DNA of 18,652 nucleotides, taken from positions 1 through 18,652 of the forward strand of contig DAOWMA010000006.1 in assembly GCA_030643345.1 (NCBI GenBank), given 5' to 3'. The first letter of the stretch is position 1, and every line of letters starts with the position of its first letter. The DNA comes from Spirochaetaceae bacterium (GTDB lineage: Bacteria; Spirochaetota; Spirochaetia; B11-G9). A model generated the notes under the pieces. The model was not told the DNA's origin. It searched no databases and was given only the letters and a program-made list of their open reading frames with translations. Positions 1 through 6,708 of this stretch are shown piece after piece. The position numbers and the translations under genes are program-made.

Positions 1-278
1 ATATGTGCTGCCATAAATCTGGCAAAGGGTACTGTCAGATCAAACCGCGTTGCTACTTCTCTTTTCCCATTATCTTTAAAGGAATAAACCTGTTTGTCTG
101 TTTCTCCTCCACCTTTACCAAGAAGAACTTCTTTGTATTCAAGAGTAGGAGTATCTATTGTCTGAAATCCAAAACCTGTAAAAGTATTTTCAAGTATTTT
201 TATAATATTCTTTCGTTTTATTTGTTTTTCAGGAAGAAAATCCCTAAACCCTTTAAGTATTTTCGGTTCAATTAACAC
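1..278 (-). CDS. hisS: Histidyl-tRNA synthetase, N-terminal part (partial, runs off left edge)
   Basis: This is the 5' end of a class II aminoacyl-tRNA synthetase that charges tRNA-His in the cytoplasm; 92 residues are visible. Reading the minus strand from GTG at 278 gives an N-terminus typical of HisRS: 'KGFRDFLPEKQ' (residues 9-19), a motif-1 region 'FGFQTIDTPTLEY' (36-48), 'LLGKGGGETDKQVYSF' (52-67), and a motif-2 region ending 'RFDLTVPFARFMAAH' (78-92). The 'RFDLTVP' version resembles the eukaryote/archaeal-like HisRS branch more than the common bacterial 'LRPE' type. GTG is the only plausible start because no ATG lies in frame nearby; an AAGGGGG ribosome-binding site sits about 11 bases upstream. 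HisZ, the catalytically dead paralogue, is a less likely alternative that the missing C-terminus would settle. Confidence 0.9.
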   Translation of the reverse strand, partial: MLIEPKILKGFRDFLPEKQIKRKNIIKILENTFTGFGFQTIDTPTLEYKEVLLGKGGGETDKQVYSFKDNGKREVATRFDLTVPFARFMAAH

Positions 279-294
279 AAATATCCAATCCCCC

Positions 295-323
295 TTGATT
301 ATTATATCTTTCAATTTTATGAT
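295..323 (+). promoter_or_regulatory. Predicted sigma-70 promoter for pcnB
   Basis: TTGATT (295-300) and TATGAT (318-323) are separated by exactly 17 bases, a good match to the vegetative consensus. Transcription would begin near 330, giving a leader of about 33 bases before the TTG start at 363. The promoter overlaps the hisS -10 box on the opposite strand. Confidence 0.55.
301..306 (-). promoter_or_regulatory. Predicted -10 box of the hisS promoter
   Basis: On the minus strand this reads TATAAT, a perfect sigma-70 -10 box, 23 bases upstream of the hisS GTG. The matching -35 (about 324-329, TCTACT) is poor. The box lies inside the spacer of the predicted pcnB promoter on the other strand, so the two may compete. 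Confidence 0.5.
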
Positions 324-362
324 AGTAGACCAAAAGATACTAAAAATTCAAGCGAGATTGTT

Positions 363-1496
363 TTGCTTATACGATATGGAACCTCCCCAACCGGGAAAAG
401 AGTGGCTATAGCCCGGATTTATACAAAGGATGATCATAGGATTGACAAATCCCTCATAGATAAGGATGCAGTAAAAATTACTGCTAAATTAACTGCTTCC
501 GGTTACGATGCGTACATAGTGGGTGGAGCTGTAAGAGATCTTCTCCTGAATAAAAAACCAAAAGATTTCGATATATCTACTAACGCAGTTCCTGGAAAAA
601 TAAAAAAAATGTTCTGGAATGCAAGGATAATAGGCAGACGTTTCCGTCTTGTACATATGTATTACCCAAATAAACTAATTGAGGTATCTACCTTCAGGTC
701 CGAATCCAAAGACAATAATAACAATGTATATGGTCAGATAGAGGATGATGTAAAAAGAAGAGATTATACAATCAATGCACTTTATTATGATCCGCAGAAA
801 GAATATATAATTGATTTTATTGATGGATGGAAAGATATTCAGCATAGAAAAATACGATCTCTTATACCCCTTTCCACAACCTTTACAGAGGACCCTGTGA
901 GGATGATACGGGCCTTAAAATACTCCGGAACAACAGGATTTACACTGACATTCACCCTGAGCAGGAGTATTAGAAAGTATGCTGCGGAACTGAAAAGGTG
1001 TCCTCCTTCACGAATGACAGAAGAGGTGATGAAAATACTGGCCACAGGCTATTCGGCACAGATATTCAAACTGTTGCTTAAGTATAATTTACTTGGATTT
1101 ATGCTGCCTGAAATAAATTCATTACTTTCGAGGAAAGGGCATAATGAGCATACAACCAGTTTTATAAAAGATCTTATTTTAATTGATAATGATGTAAAAA
1201 CAAAGAATGAAAACAGAAAGGGCCGTCTTATTGCTGCCCTGGTATCATCATTTATCTCTTTTCCGGAGGAATACGAAAATACAACCTTCCTTTTCAGAGA
1301 AATATTTAAGGATATAAAGAGATTAATACAACCAATAACACCGCCGAACCAGGAAGTTGAGATGGCAGTTGTTAAACTCTTTCGTGATGAAGGAATACAG
1401 CCCCCTAAGAATGCAATACGCAGGAAGAAAACAACTCGTGAGGTAATACACTCAAGAAAACATAATGAAAAAAACCGCCATCAAAGACGGCGGTAG
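363..1496 (+). CDS. pcnB: Poly(A) polymerase / tRNA nucleotidyltransferase family protein (PcnB-like)
   Basis: This 377-residue class II nucleotidyltransferase is expected to add A (or CCA) to RNA 3' ends without a template, for RNA decay or tRNA maturation in the cytoplasm. It has the hallmark 'IVGGAVRDLLLNKKPKDFD' (52-70), whose DFD (68-70) supplies the metal-binding aspartates, followed by 'GRRFRLVHM', 'RRDYTINALYYD', 'EDPVRMIRALKY' and a basic tail ending in Arg-rich residues. These elements resemble E. coli poly(A) polymerase I more than CCA-adding enzyme, but by-eye reading cannot separate the two activities. The start is TTG; GTG at 402 is an alternative, but the N-terminal 'IRYGTSPTGK' segment before it looks family-like. 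The gene diverges from hisS. Its last codons and TAG stop lie inside a minus-strand terminator hairpin. Confidence 0.85.
   Translation: MLIRYGTSPTGKRVAIARIYTKDDHRIDKSLIDKDAVKITAKLTASGYDAYIVGGAVRDLLLNKKPKDFDISTNAVPGKIKKMFWNARIIGRRFRLVHMYYPNKLIEVSTFRSESKDNNNNVYGQIEDDVKRRDYTINALYYDPQKEYIIDFIDGWKDIQHRKIRSLIPLSTTFTEDPVRMIRALKYSGTTGFTLTFTLSRSIRKYAAELKRCPPSRMTEEVMKILATGYSAQIFKLLLKYNLLGFMLPEINSLLSRKGHNEHTTSFIKDLILIDNDVKTKNENRKGRLIAALVSSFISFPEEYENTTFLFREIFKDIKRLIQPITPPNQEVEMAVVKLFRDEGIQPPKNAIRRKKTTREVIHSRKHNEKNRHQRRR
1468..1494 (-). terminator. Rho-independent terminator for the 1514-2758 gene, embedded in the end of pcnB
   Basis: On the minus strand, ACCGCC (1494-1489) pairs with GGCGGT (1479-1474) around a 9-base loop and is followed by a run of seven T (1474-1468). 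This is a textbook intrinsic terminator 20 bases beyond the minus-strand stop codon. There is no T-run on the plus strand, so it should act only on the minus-strand transcript. It overlaps the last nine pcnB codons, and its stem includes the T of the pcnB TAG stop. Confidence 0.85.
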
Positions 1497-1513
1497 AGGG
1501 CTCATTCCAAATC

Positions 1514-2758
1514 TCATTTACTGCTTTTAGATTGAGTCTCCGGGGATTTTCCCAAAGTTTCCTCTATATCCCCTGACATGGAATTAAGGAGTTCAGTTGA
1601 TTTGCTAAAATATTCACCGGATCCAACCTTACTCAAATAGAAAACCGCATCTTCAGAATTATTATTTGCATATGAATTTACTCCAAGGGCATAATAAGTA
1701 AGATCCGGATTACCGCCCATTTCGATAGTGGATTGATAATAATATTCGGCCATGGAATAATCTTTTCTTGCATAGTTTATAAGGCCAAGATAGTAATAGG
1801 GAACATAATTATTCTCTTTAAGCAGCATGGCAGTAATAAAAATACGTTCTGCTTCATCAAAAGAACCGTCAGAATAGGCTTTTATACCATCTTTTACCAG
1901 TTCATTAAATGTTTTAACAGATTCTGCATAAAAATAGAAATCTGTAAGAAATGTACTATTATCAATCCATTTAAATGCGGTTGTTATTACAGCCAGTTCA
2001 TTTTCAGATTTTAGTGCACCGGGTTTCATGGCAGATATAGAATCCCATAAGATTCTGTTGTATTCCTGATATTTTGCATTTATCAGAAAACTAACAAGTC
2101 CCCATGATTCTGCATAGAATACATTTATGTTTTTATTAGCTGTTGATGTATCTATAGTCAACAGTTCAGGTAATGTAAACATTTTTGGGTTTAAAGGATC
2201 TTTTTTGTCTGCAGCTATATATTTTTTCAGGGTAACAGCCCAGTCAAGATTATTCCTGAACATTGCTGTATTATCTTCATCATTATAAAGGCTCTTTTCA
2301 AAATAGATTGCGAAACCTTTTTGTATCCAAAGTGGCGGCCCGGGAATAAATGTTTTTATAAACTGTACAAATCCATGGTGAACCAAAGCTTTGGTCATTT
2401 TTTCTATATCATCTATAACATATATTACAAGTTCACTTTTTTGAGTGTTTTTATATTGAAGGAAAACATATGAGGAACTTGTTTCCGGGATTATCGGGGA
2501 TAAGTAGTTGTCAAAACCTTCTTTTGACTGAAATATGCGAATTTGAAGTTTTGATTTAAGGTTACTTTCATCAAAATGGAAGTAACGATTGTATAGATTA
2601 AAAAATTCATCCATTGCAGTGGCAATGAATAAAGCATTTTCTTCACTGATTTCTGAGTACACCCTGTAATTCTTACTTTCAGCCATTTTAATGGTCTGGC
2701 TAAAAGATGGTACTGCAAATACAAAGAAAACTAATAATATAGCAAATATCTTTTTCAT
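1514..2758 (-). CDS. Secreted TPR protein with a degenerate peptidase-MA-like domain
   Basis: This 414-residue protein has a Sec signal peptide (1-20, 'FAVPSFS|Q', no lipobox), so it is probably periplasmic or exported. Residues about 25-230 resemble the peptidase-MA / DUF1570 gluzincin fold: 'ALVHHGFVQF' (124-133) sits where these proteases carry HExxH, followed by 'PPLWIQKGFAIYFE' (141-154) and 'YAESWGLVSFL' (215-225). The metal motif is broken: Glu is His128 and the second His is Val131, which implies a non-catalytic relative. Residues about 285-395 form about three TPR-like helical pairs ('AYSDGSFDEAERIFITAML', 'YYLGLINYARKDYSMAEYY'), suited to protein binding. The start is supported by GGGAG seven bases before the ATG, a strong promoter upstream and a terminator downstream, so it looks monocistronic. 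The biological role is unknown. Confidence 0.75.
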   Translation of the reverse strand: MKKIFAILLVFFVFAVPSFSQTIKMAESKNYRVYSEISEENALFIATAMDEFFNLYNRYFHFDESNLKSKLQIRIFQSKEGFDNYLSPIIPETSSSYVFLQYKNTQKSELVIYVIDDIEKMTKALVHHGFVQFIKTFIPGPPLWIQKGFAIYFEKSLYNDEDNTAMFRNNLDWAVTLKKYIAADKKDPLNPKMFTLPELLTIDTSTANKNINVFYAESWGLVSFLINAKYQEYNRILWDSISAMKPGALKSENELAVITTAFKWIDNSTFLTDFYFYAESVKTFNELVKDGIKAYSDGSFDEAERIFITAMLLKENNYVPYYYLGLINYARKDYSMAEYYYQSTIEMGGNPDLTYYALGVNSYANNNSEDAVFYLSKVGSGEYFSKSTELLNSMSGDIEETLGKSPETQSKSSK

Positions 2759-2776
2759 ATGTTTCTCCCTATTAGT

Positions 2777-2805
2777 AGATTATGTGTATCATGGGAATTT
2801 GTCAA
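2777..2805 (-). promoter_or_regulatory. Strong predicted sigma-70 promoter for the 1514-2758 gene
   Basis: On the minus strand the perfect -35 TTGACA (2805-2800), a 17-base spacer, and -10 TAATCT (2782-2777) are followed within about 20 bases by the ribosome-binding site and ATG at 2758. The leader would be only about 12 bases. The promoter begins just beyond the stop codon of the upstream 2829-3701 gene, which suggests independent transcription. Confidence 0.75.
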
Positions 2806-2828
2806 ATATTTTATTTATAAACAGTCCC

Positions 2829-3701
2829 TCAAATTAGTTTATCAATAGTTATTGTTACTTTGTGGATATTGACCCCGGAATATCTTTCAATGCTTTCTAT
2901 TATATATTCCTGTAAGTTGTGAATACTCCCTGACATCTGTACACCCAGGGGTATGTGAACAGTTATTTTAAGTTTATATCCCTGTGGATCATTTTTTATC
3001 TGCATCTTTTTTACAGATATAGTATCGTCAAATTCATCAATACAGTGATTTACCATTTGGGCAATAGCAGTTTCAGAAATCCTGATTTTCCCTTTATTAC
3101 CAAAATCAGGTCTTACTATAGCTTTTTCGAAAACTTCGTTTTTTCTTCGAAAGAGTATATTCTTTTTTACAAAAACCCTTATTGAGTCATATACAAATCT
3201 GGGATATGCTCTGTGGATTTCAATTGCCGGAACAGGGATCACATGTTTTCCCTCAATTTTTCTGGATTTAACAGCAATTGCAATCTCTTCTTTTGTTGCA
3301 AGTTGTTCAATATTAAGAATTTTAAAGGGAGCGGGTAACCGAAGCCTGCCGGCTATTTTCCTTACCATTTTTTCTGATGTTCCAAGAATAAGTATTCTTT
3401 TGAAATCTTCTTTTGTTAATGCTTTTATAACGCTGCTTCTATGTTCAGGATCATCAAATACTGCAGTTTTTATTGCTCCAAGATAAGATTTTGCTTTTTT
3501 TGCGGATTTGCCTGCAACTATTTTTTGATCACGTATAAGAAGACCATCGTCAATAATCAGTTCAATACCGAATTTCCGGGAGACAAGCTTTGCTCTAAAG
3601 CTTTTACCTGTACCGCTTCCCCCTACAAGGGCAAAGGTTTGAACACCTCTTAGAAGCCAACTTAGATGTCTGATAAATTTAATCATTTGTAAATTATACA
3701 C
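2829..3701 (-). CDS. P-loop NTPase-like protein with C-terminal Asp23/Gls24-like domain
   Basis: This is a 290-residue cytoplasmic protein of unknown function. The N-terminal part has a Walker A motif 'LVGGSGTGKS' (25-34) and a short following stretch 'IDDGLLIRD' (50-58), suggesting nucleotide binding; I see no clear Walker B. Residues about 206-290 have the pattern of Asp23/Gls24 (DUF322) proteins: 'RISETAIAQMV', a mid-domain 'LKITVHIPLGVQ', then 'LQEYIIESIERYSGVNI' and a terminal beta strand 'KVTITIDKLI'. Asp23-like domains are usually single-domain envelope-stress proteins in Gram-positive bacteria, so fusion to a P-loop is unusual. The start is GTG at 3701; the ATG at 3686 (residue 6) is an alternative, and neither has a strong ribosome-binding site. 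The gene is divergent from the Rnf operon. Confidence 0.7.
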   Translation of the reverse strand: MYNLQMIKFIRHLSWLLRGVQTFALVGGSGTGKSFRAKLVSRKFGIELIIDDGLLIRDQKIVAGKSAKKAKSYLGAIKTAVFDDPEHRSSVIKALTKEDFKRILILGTSEKMVRKIAGRLRLPAPFKILNIEQLATKEEIAIAVKSRKIEGKHVIPVPAIEIHRAYPRFVYDSIRVFVKKNILFRRKNEVFEKAIVRPDFGNKGKIRISETAIAQMVNHCIDEFDDTISVKKMQIKNDPQGYKLKITVHIPLGVQMSGSIHNLQEYIIESIERYSGVNIHKVTITIDKLI

Positions 3702-3723
3702 TTTGGGAGATCCAATATCAATA

Positions 3724-3760
3724 AGAGTATTAGACTAGTAAAAGCCTACTCTAATACTCT
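3724..3760. repeat. 11-bp perfect inverted repeat between divergent genes
   Basis: AGAGTATTAGA (3724-3734) and TCTAATACTCT (3750-3760) are perfect reverse complements around a 15-base loop. The right arm is also part of a direct duplication, TACTCTAA twice (3747-3762). The position between the divergent starts at 3701 and 3833, next to predicted promoters on both strands, suits an operator. An RNA hairpin in the leader of the minus-strand gene is also possible. No T-run follows on the plus strand, so a terminator is unlikely. Confidence 0.6.
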
Positions 3761-3789
3761 AATATTTTGCTTGACAAAATGTGCTTCAA
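3761..3789 (-). promoter_or_regulatory. Possible promoter for the P-loop/Asp23 gene
   Basis: On the minus strand TTGAAG (3789-3784), a 17-base spacer and AATATT (3766-3761) form a moderate sigma-70 match that overlaps the -35 of the divergent promoter. Transcription would start inside the inverted repeat. Confidence 0.3.
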
Positions 3790-3799
3790 AATAGAAACT
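3771..3799 (+). promoter_or_regulatory. Predicted promoter of the Rnf operon
   Basis: A perfect -35 TTGACA lies at 3771-3776. The best-spaced -10 (17 bases) is GAAACT at 3794-3799, which is weak; TATACC at 3799-3804 is a closer sequence match but sits 22 bases away. The -35 is convincing and the -10 is uncertain. Confidence 0.45.
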
Positions 3800-3832
3800 A
3801 TACCATCTTTAAATTTTACTTATACCTGAATA

Positions 3833-5380
3833 ATGAAATTTTTGAATAACAGAATAGCCGGGCCATCAATTCTTATAACTGCAGCTCTTCTTTACATTGT
3901 TTTAACAATGGCTGTCAGGATACCCTTAAATAATATTGATTCGAAAATATGGGAGGGTTATTACACCCTTGTACTGGAAGCTGATGCACCAGTATTGTCA
4001 ATAATTGCTGATTTACAAAGATTTGATGAATGGGAGGTAGTTTCCGAATACAACAGTAAAATACAGGTTTTCAGCTATGATAAAGAAGTGTACGTTCCAG
4101 TTTCCGGGCTGCAGGATTATTATGTTGACAGGGACCCTCTATATGATCCGTTTCTCCGAAAGCTTCCATCCTTATTTAGAGCCAAATCACCTTATGATGA
4201 TTATAAAATAGTATATATTCGTACAGATTTTTCTTCTTCTGTATTTCTAAGCAAAATTACAGATATAATGGACAATTACTCATATAAATGGTTTATACCT
4301 GAAATAAAAAAAGAAAATCCGGCTATTGGGATAGCTGTTTTTATCATGTCAATGGCTCTTCTTCTAATTTTAAATAAAAAATCATGGCCGTTTCTTATCC
4401 CCGGTATAGTTCCATGGTTTCTATTTGCAATTTATTCCGGGTTTTATGGAGTCCTTGTTTCTATAACTTTTTTATTCGGCTGGATATTGTTTGTATCCCA
4501 GTTATATAATTCCTTCAGTCATTATCTGAATTTAGGGAAATTTGATCCTGTTGATAAAAAGAAAGTGCTTATATCAATTGTCATAATGATCATTTCAGTT
4601 TTTTACCTGCTATTTAATATGAGAACCATACATGACATTAGTGCTTATTCTCTTGCGCTTTTTGCACATTTATGTGCGGTTGCATTTTATGTAATTATTC
4701 TTTGGTATAAAAGGCGCATGCAGCAGCATAGAATCTTTTTTCCTGTCAGAATCAGATTAAAAAGCCAAAATACCAATATGCTGGATTTTGTTATTTTCAG
4801 CTTCTTTGTCATGATAATAATTATTTATCCATTAACTAATCGGATAAATCGATCAGATATAGATTTTAAACTTCCTGTTCCTGTAGAAATTCCGGGGATT
4901 TCAGATTTTTCTCAGGTTTCAATGAAGATATTGAATAAACATTCAGGACAGTCAGAGTTGCCTAATCTTTCAGATTATATAGCACATATGATATTTTTAG
5001 AGACTTATCCATACGGTTATCAATATTCTTTTCCGGAGACTGATCAGCTTTTTGAAATTCCAAGGTTTTCTATTGAGAAAGGAGTAGTAATAAAGAAAAA
5101 TGTTAGCATAAATATGTTTACAGATAGTTGGTATAAAAGTATAATGACTAAAAGTTCGAACAAAGGAATTATCAGGTTGCTTCTCTGTAGTAATTCACCG
5201 GTTCTTGTTGGATATCAGGCGGAAGAGTTGGGTTTTGTATCTGATAGCTTGTTACGAAGTCACTATTTGATTTCTATATTTCTTGTAGTAGCTCTTATTG
5301 TATGGTTGAGTAATTTATCTCTATCAGACTGGTATGGTTTCAAAGAATTAGTGTTAAGGAGAAAACAACAGGTAGTATGA
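3833..5380 (+). CDS. Polytopic membrane protein of unknown function heading the Rnf operon
   Basis: I do not recognise a family for this 515-residue protein. Hydrophobic segments at about 11-30, 164-181, 186-203, 205-223, 244-262, 268-291, 316-335 and 478-495 suggest eight transmembrane helices. Positive residues (KK182-183, KKK242-244, KRR293-295, RRK509-511) fall on one side, which puts both large soluble parts (about 31-160 and 340-475) outside the cytoplasm. The ATG at 3833 has little ribosome-binding site; residues 1-10 give a positively charged N-terminus before helix 1. The stop codon overlaps the rnfC start (ATGA), so the two are probably translationally coupled. This suggests a role linked to assembly, anchoring or regulation of the Rnf complex, but that is inference from position only. 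Codon use and base composition look like those of its neighbours. Confidence 0.8.
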   Translation: MKFLNNRIAGPSILITAALLYIVLTMAVRIPLNNIDSKIWEGYYTLVLEADAPVLSIIADLQRFDEWEVVSEYNSKIQVFSYDKEVYVPVSGLQDYYVDRDPLYDPFLRKLPSLFRAKSPYDDYKIVYIRTDFSSSVFLSKITDIMDNYSYKWFIPEIKKENPAIGIAVFIMSMALLLILNKKSWPFLIPGIVPWFLFAIYSGFYGVLVSITFLFGWILFVSQLYNSFSHYLNLGKFDPVDKKKVLISIVIMIISVFYLLFNMRTIHDISAYSLALFAHLCAVAFYVIILWYKRRMQQHRIFFPVRIRLKSQNTNMLDFVIFSFFVMIIIIYPLTNRINRSDIDFKLPVPVEIPGISDFSQVSMKILNKHSGQSELPNLSDYIAHMIFLETYPYGYQYSFPETDQLFEIPRFSIEKGVVIKKNVSINMFTDSWYKSIMTKSSNKGIIRLLLCSNSPVLVGYQAEELGFVSDSLLRSHYLISIFLVVALIVWLSNLSLSDWYGFKELVLRRKQQVV

Positions 5381-6708
5381 AAGGATTAAAGACATTTAAA
5401 ATGGGTGGAGTCCATCCACCCGGAAAAAAATATCTGTCAGAAAATAAACCTATTAAAAATGCTGTTATATCAAATTTGTCGGTTGTAGCTTTATCACAGC
5501 AACTTGGAAGTCCCTCGGAATGTATTGTTAAACCGGGGGATGAAGTAAGAGAGGGTATGCTGATAGGTAAGTCAACAGGGTTTATATCTGCCAATATACA
5601 CTCACCGGTACCCGGAACTGTTAAAGAGATAAGTGATATCTATCTTGCCAACGGGATGACTTCCAGGGCTGTTGTGATTGAAATGGAAGGGGAATTTGAT
5701 CGGCTGGGCAAGGAAGAAAGTAAGACAAGCTGGGATAATCTTTCTTCCAAAGAGCTGATTGAAATAATAGACTCCAGTGGAATTGTCGGTCTGGGAGGTG
5801 CTACATTTCCGGCCAACGTTAAGTTTTCTCTTCCGAAAGGTAAAAAAGCAGAGTATCTTGTAATCAACGGTGTTGAATGTGAGCCTTATCTTACTGCCGA
5901 TCATCATCTAATGATTGAAAAATCAGATCAGATTATAGAGGGGATAAAAATAATAGCCAGTATAATAAAACCGGAAAAGCTGGCAATTGGAATCGAGGCA
6001 AACAAGCCTGATGCTATTGAAGTTATGAAAGAAGCTGCCTTAAGGGCTGATCTATCTCTCGATGTAGTGGGTCTGGAGGTTAAATACCCTCAGGGTGATG
6101 AGAAACAGTTACTCAAAGCTATTACGAACAGGGAGGTCCCTTCGGGTGCACTGCCAATTGAAATTGGCTGTGTTGTTTCCAATGTAGGTACAGTACATGC
6201 AATCTACGAAGCCGTGGTTCTGGGTAAACCTCTGATAGAGCGTGTTGTAACAGTATCCGGCGGAGCAATAAAGAATCCTCAAAATCTTAAAGTTAGAATC
6301 GGTACTCCAATCAGCAGTCTTATTGAAGAGTGCGGAGGTTTTACTGAAAAACCTGTCAAGGTTGTTGTAGGCGGTCCCATGATGGGTTTTACCATATATG
6401 ATCTTGATACTCCTGTAACTAAAGGGACCAGCGGGGTTTTAGCTCTAACATCAAAAGAAGTTAAAGGAGCTGCTCAAACAGCCTGTATTTCATGCGGAAG
6501 GTGTATTGCAGCCTGTCCTATGGGGCTTAATCCTACAACTCTGTTTAAATATATAGATCATACAGATTATGACAGTGCAGAATCAATTGGTTTGATGGAC
6601 TGTAAGGAATGCGGAAGCTGTGGATATGTCTGTTTGGCAAGGATTCCCCTTGTTCAGGGAATGAGACTGGGGAAAGGGATGTTAAGAGCTAAGAAGGTTA
6701 AAGCATGA
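5377..6708 (+). CDS. rnfC: Rnf complex subunit C (FMN/NADH- and Fe-S-binding)
   Basis: RnfC is the peripheral cytoplasmic subunit of the Rnf complex that exchanges electrons with NAD(H). The 443 residues begin with the typical 'GGVHPPGKK' (10-18). They contain the glycine-rich nucleotide/FMN site 'GLGGATFPANVKF' (138-150) and 'INGVECEPYLTADHHLM' (163-179). Two ferredoxin-type 4Fe-4S motifs are complete: Cys370/373/376/380 ('CISCGRCIAACPMGLNP') and Cys409/412/415/419 ('CKECGSCGYVCLARIPLVQ'). The residue after Cys419 is Leu, where Pro is usual. ATG at 5377 overlaps the upstream stop by four bases (ATGA), and the gene likewise overlaps rnfD by ATGA. Length is near the shorter bacterial RnfC forms, without the long Ala/Lys-rich C-terminal extension of enterobacterial RsxC. 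Confidence 0.95.
   Translation: MKGLKTFKMGGVHPPGKKYLSENKPIKNAVISNLSVVALSQQLGSPSECIVKPGDEVREGMLIGKSTGFISANIHSPVPGTVKEISDIYLANGMTSRAVVIEMEGEFDRLGKEESKTSWDNLSSKELIEIIDSSGIVGLGGATFPANVKFSLPKGKKAEYLVINGVECEPYLTADHHLMIEKSDQIIEGIKIIASIIKPEKLAIGIEANKPDAIEVMKEAALRADLSLDVVGLEVKYPQGDEKQLLKAITNREVPSGALPIEIGCVVSNVGTVHAIYEAVVLGKPLIERVVTVSGGAIKNPQNLKVRIGTPISSLIEECGGFTEKPVKVVVGGPMMGFTIYDLDTPVTKGTSGVLALTSKEVKGAAQTACISCGRCIAACPMGLNPTTLFKYIDHTDYDSAESIGLMDCKECGSCGYVCLARIPLVQGMRLGKGMLRAKKVKA

Noticed and set aside
3..275. Open frame of 90 codons on the plus strand at the left edge
   Set aside because: The minus strand of the same stretch encodes a clear HisRS N-terminus, so this is a shadow frame with low-complexity Phe/Lys content.
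3724..3760. Inverted repeat as a transcription terminator
   Set aside because: It lies between divergent genes, has an AT-rich stem with a 15-base loop, and no T-run follows on either strand.
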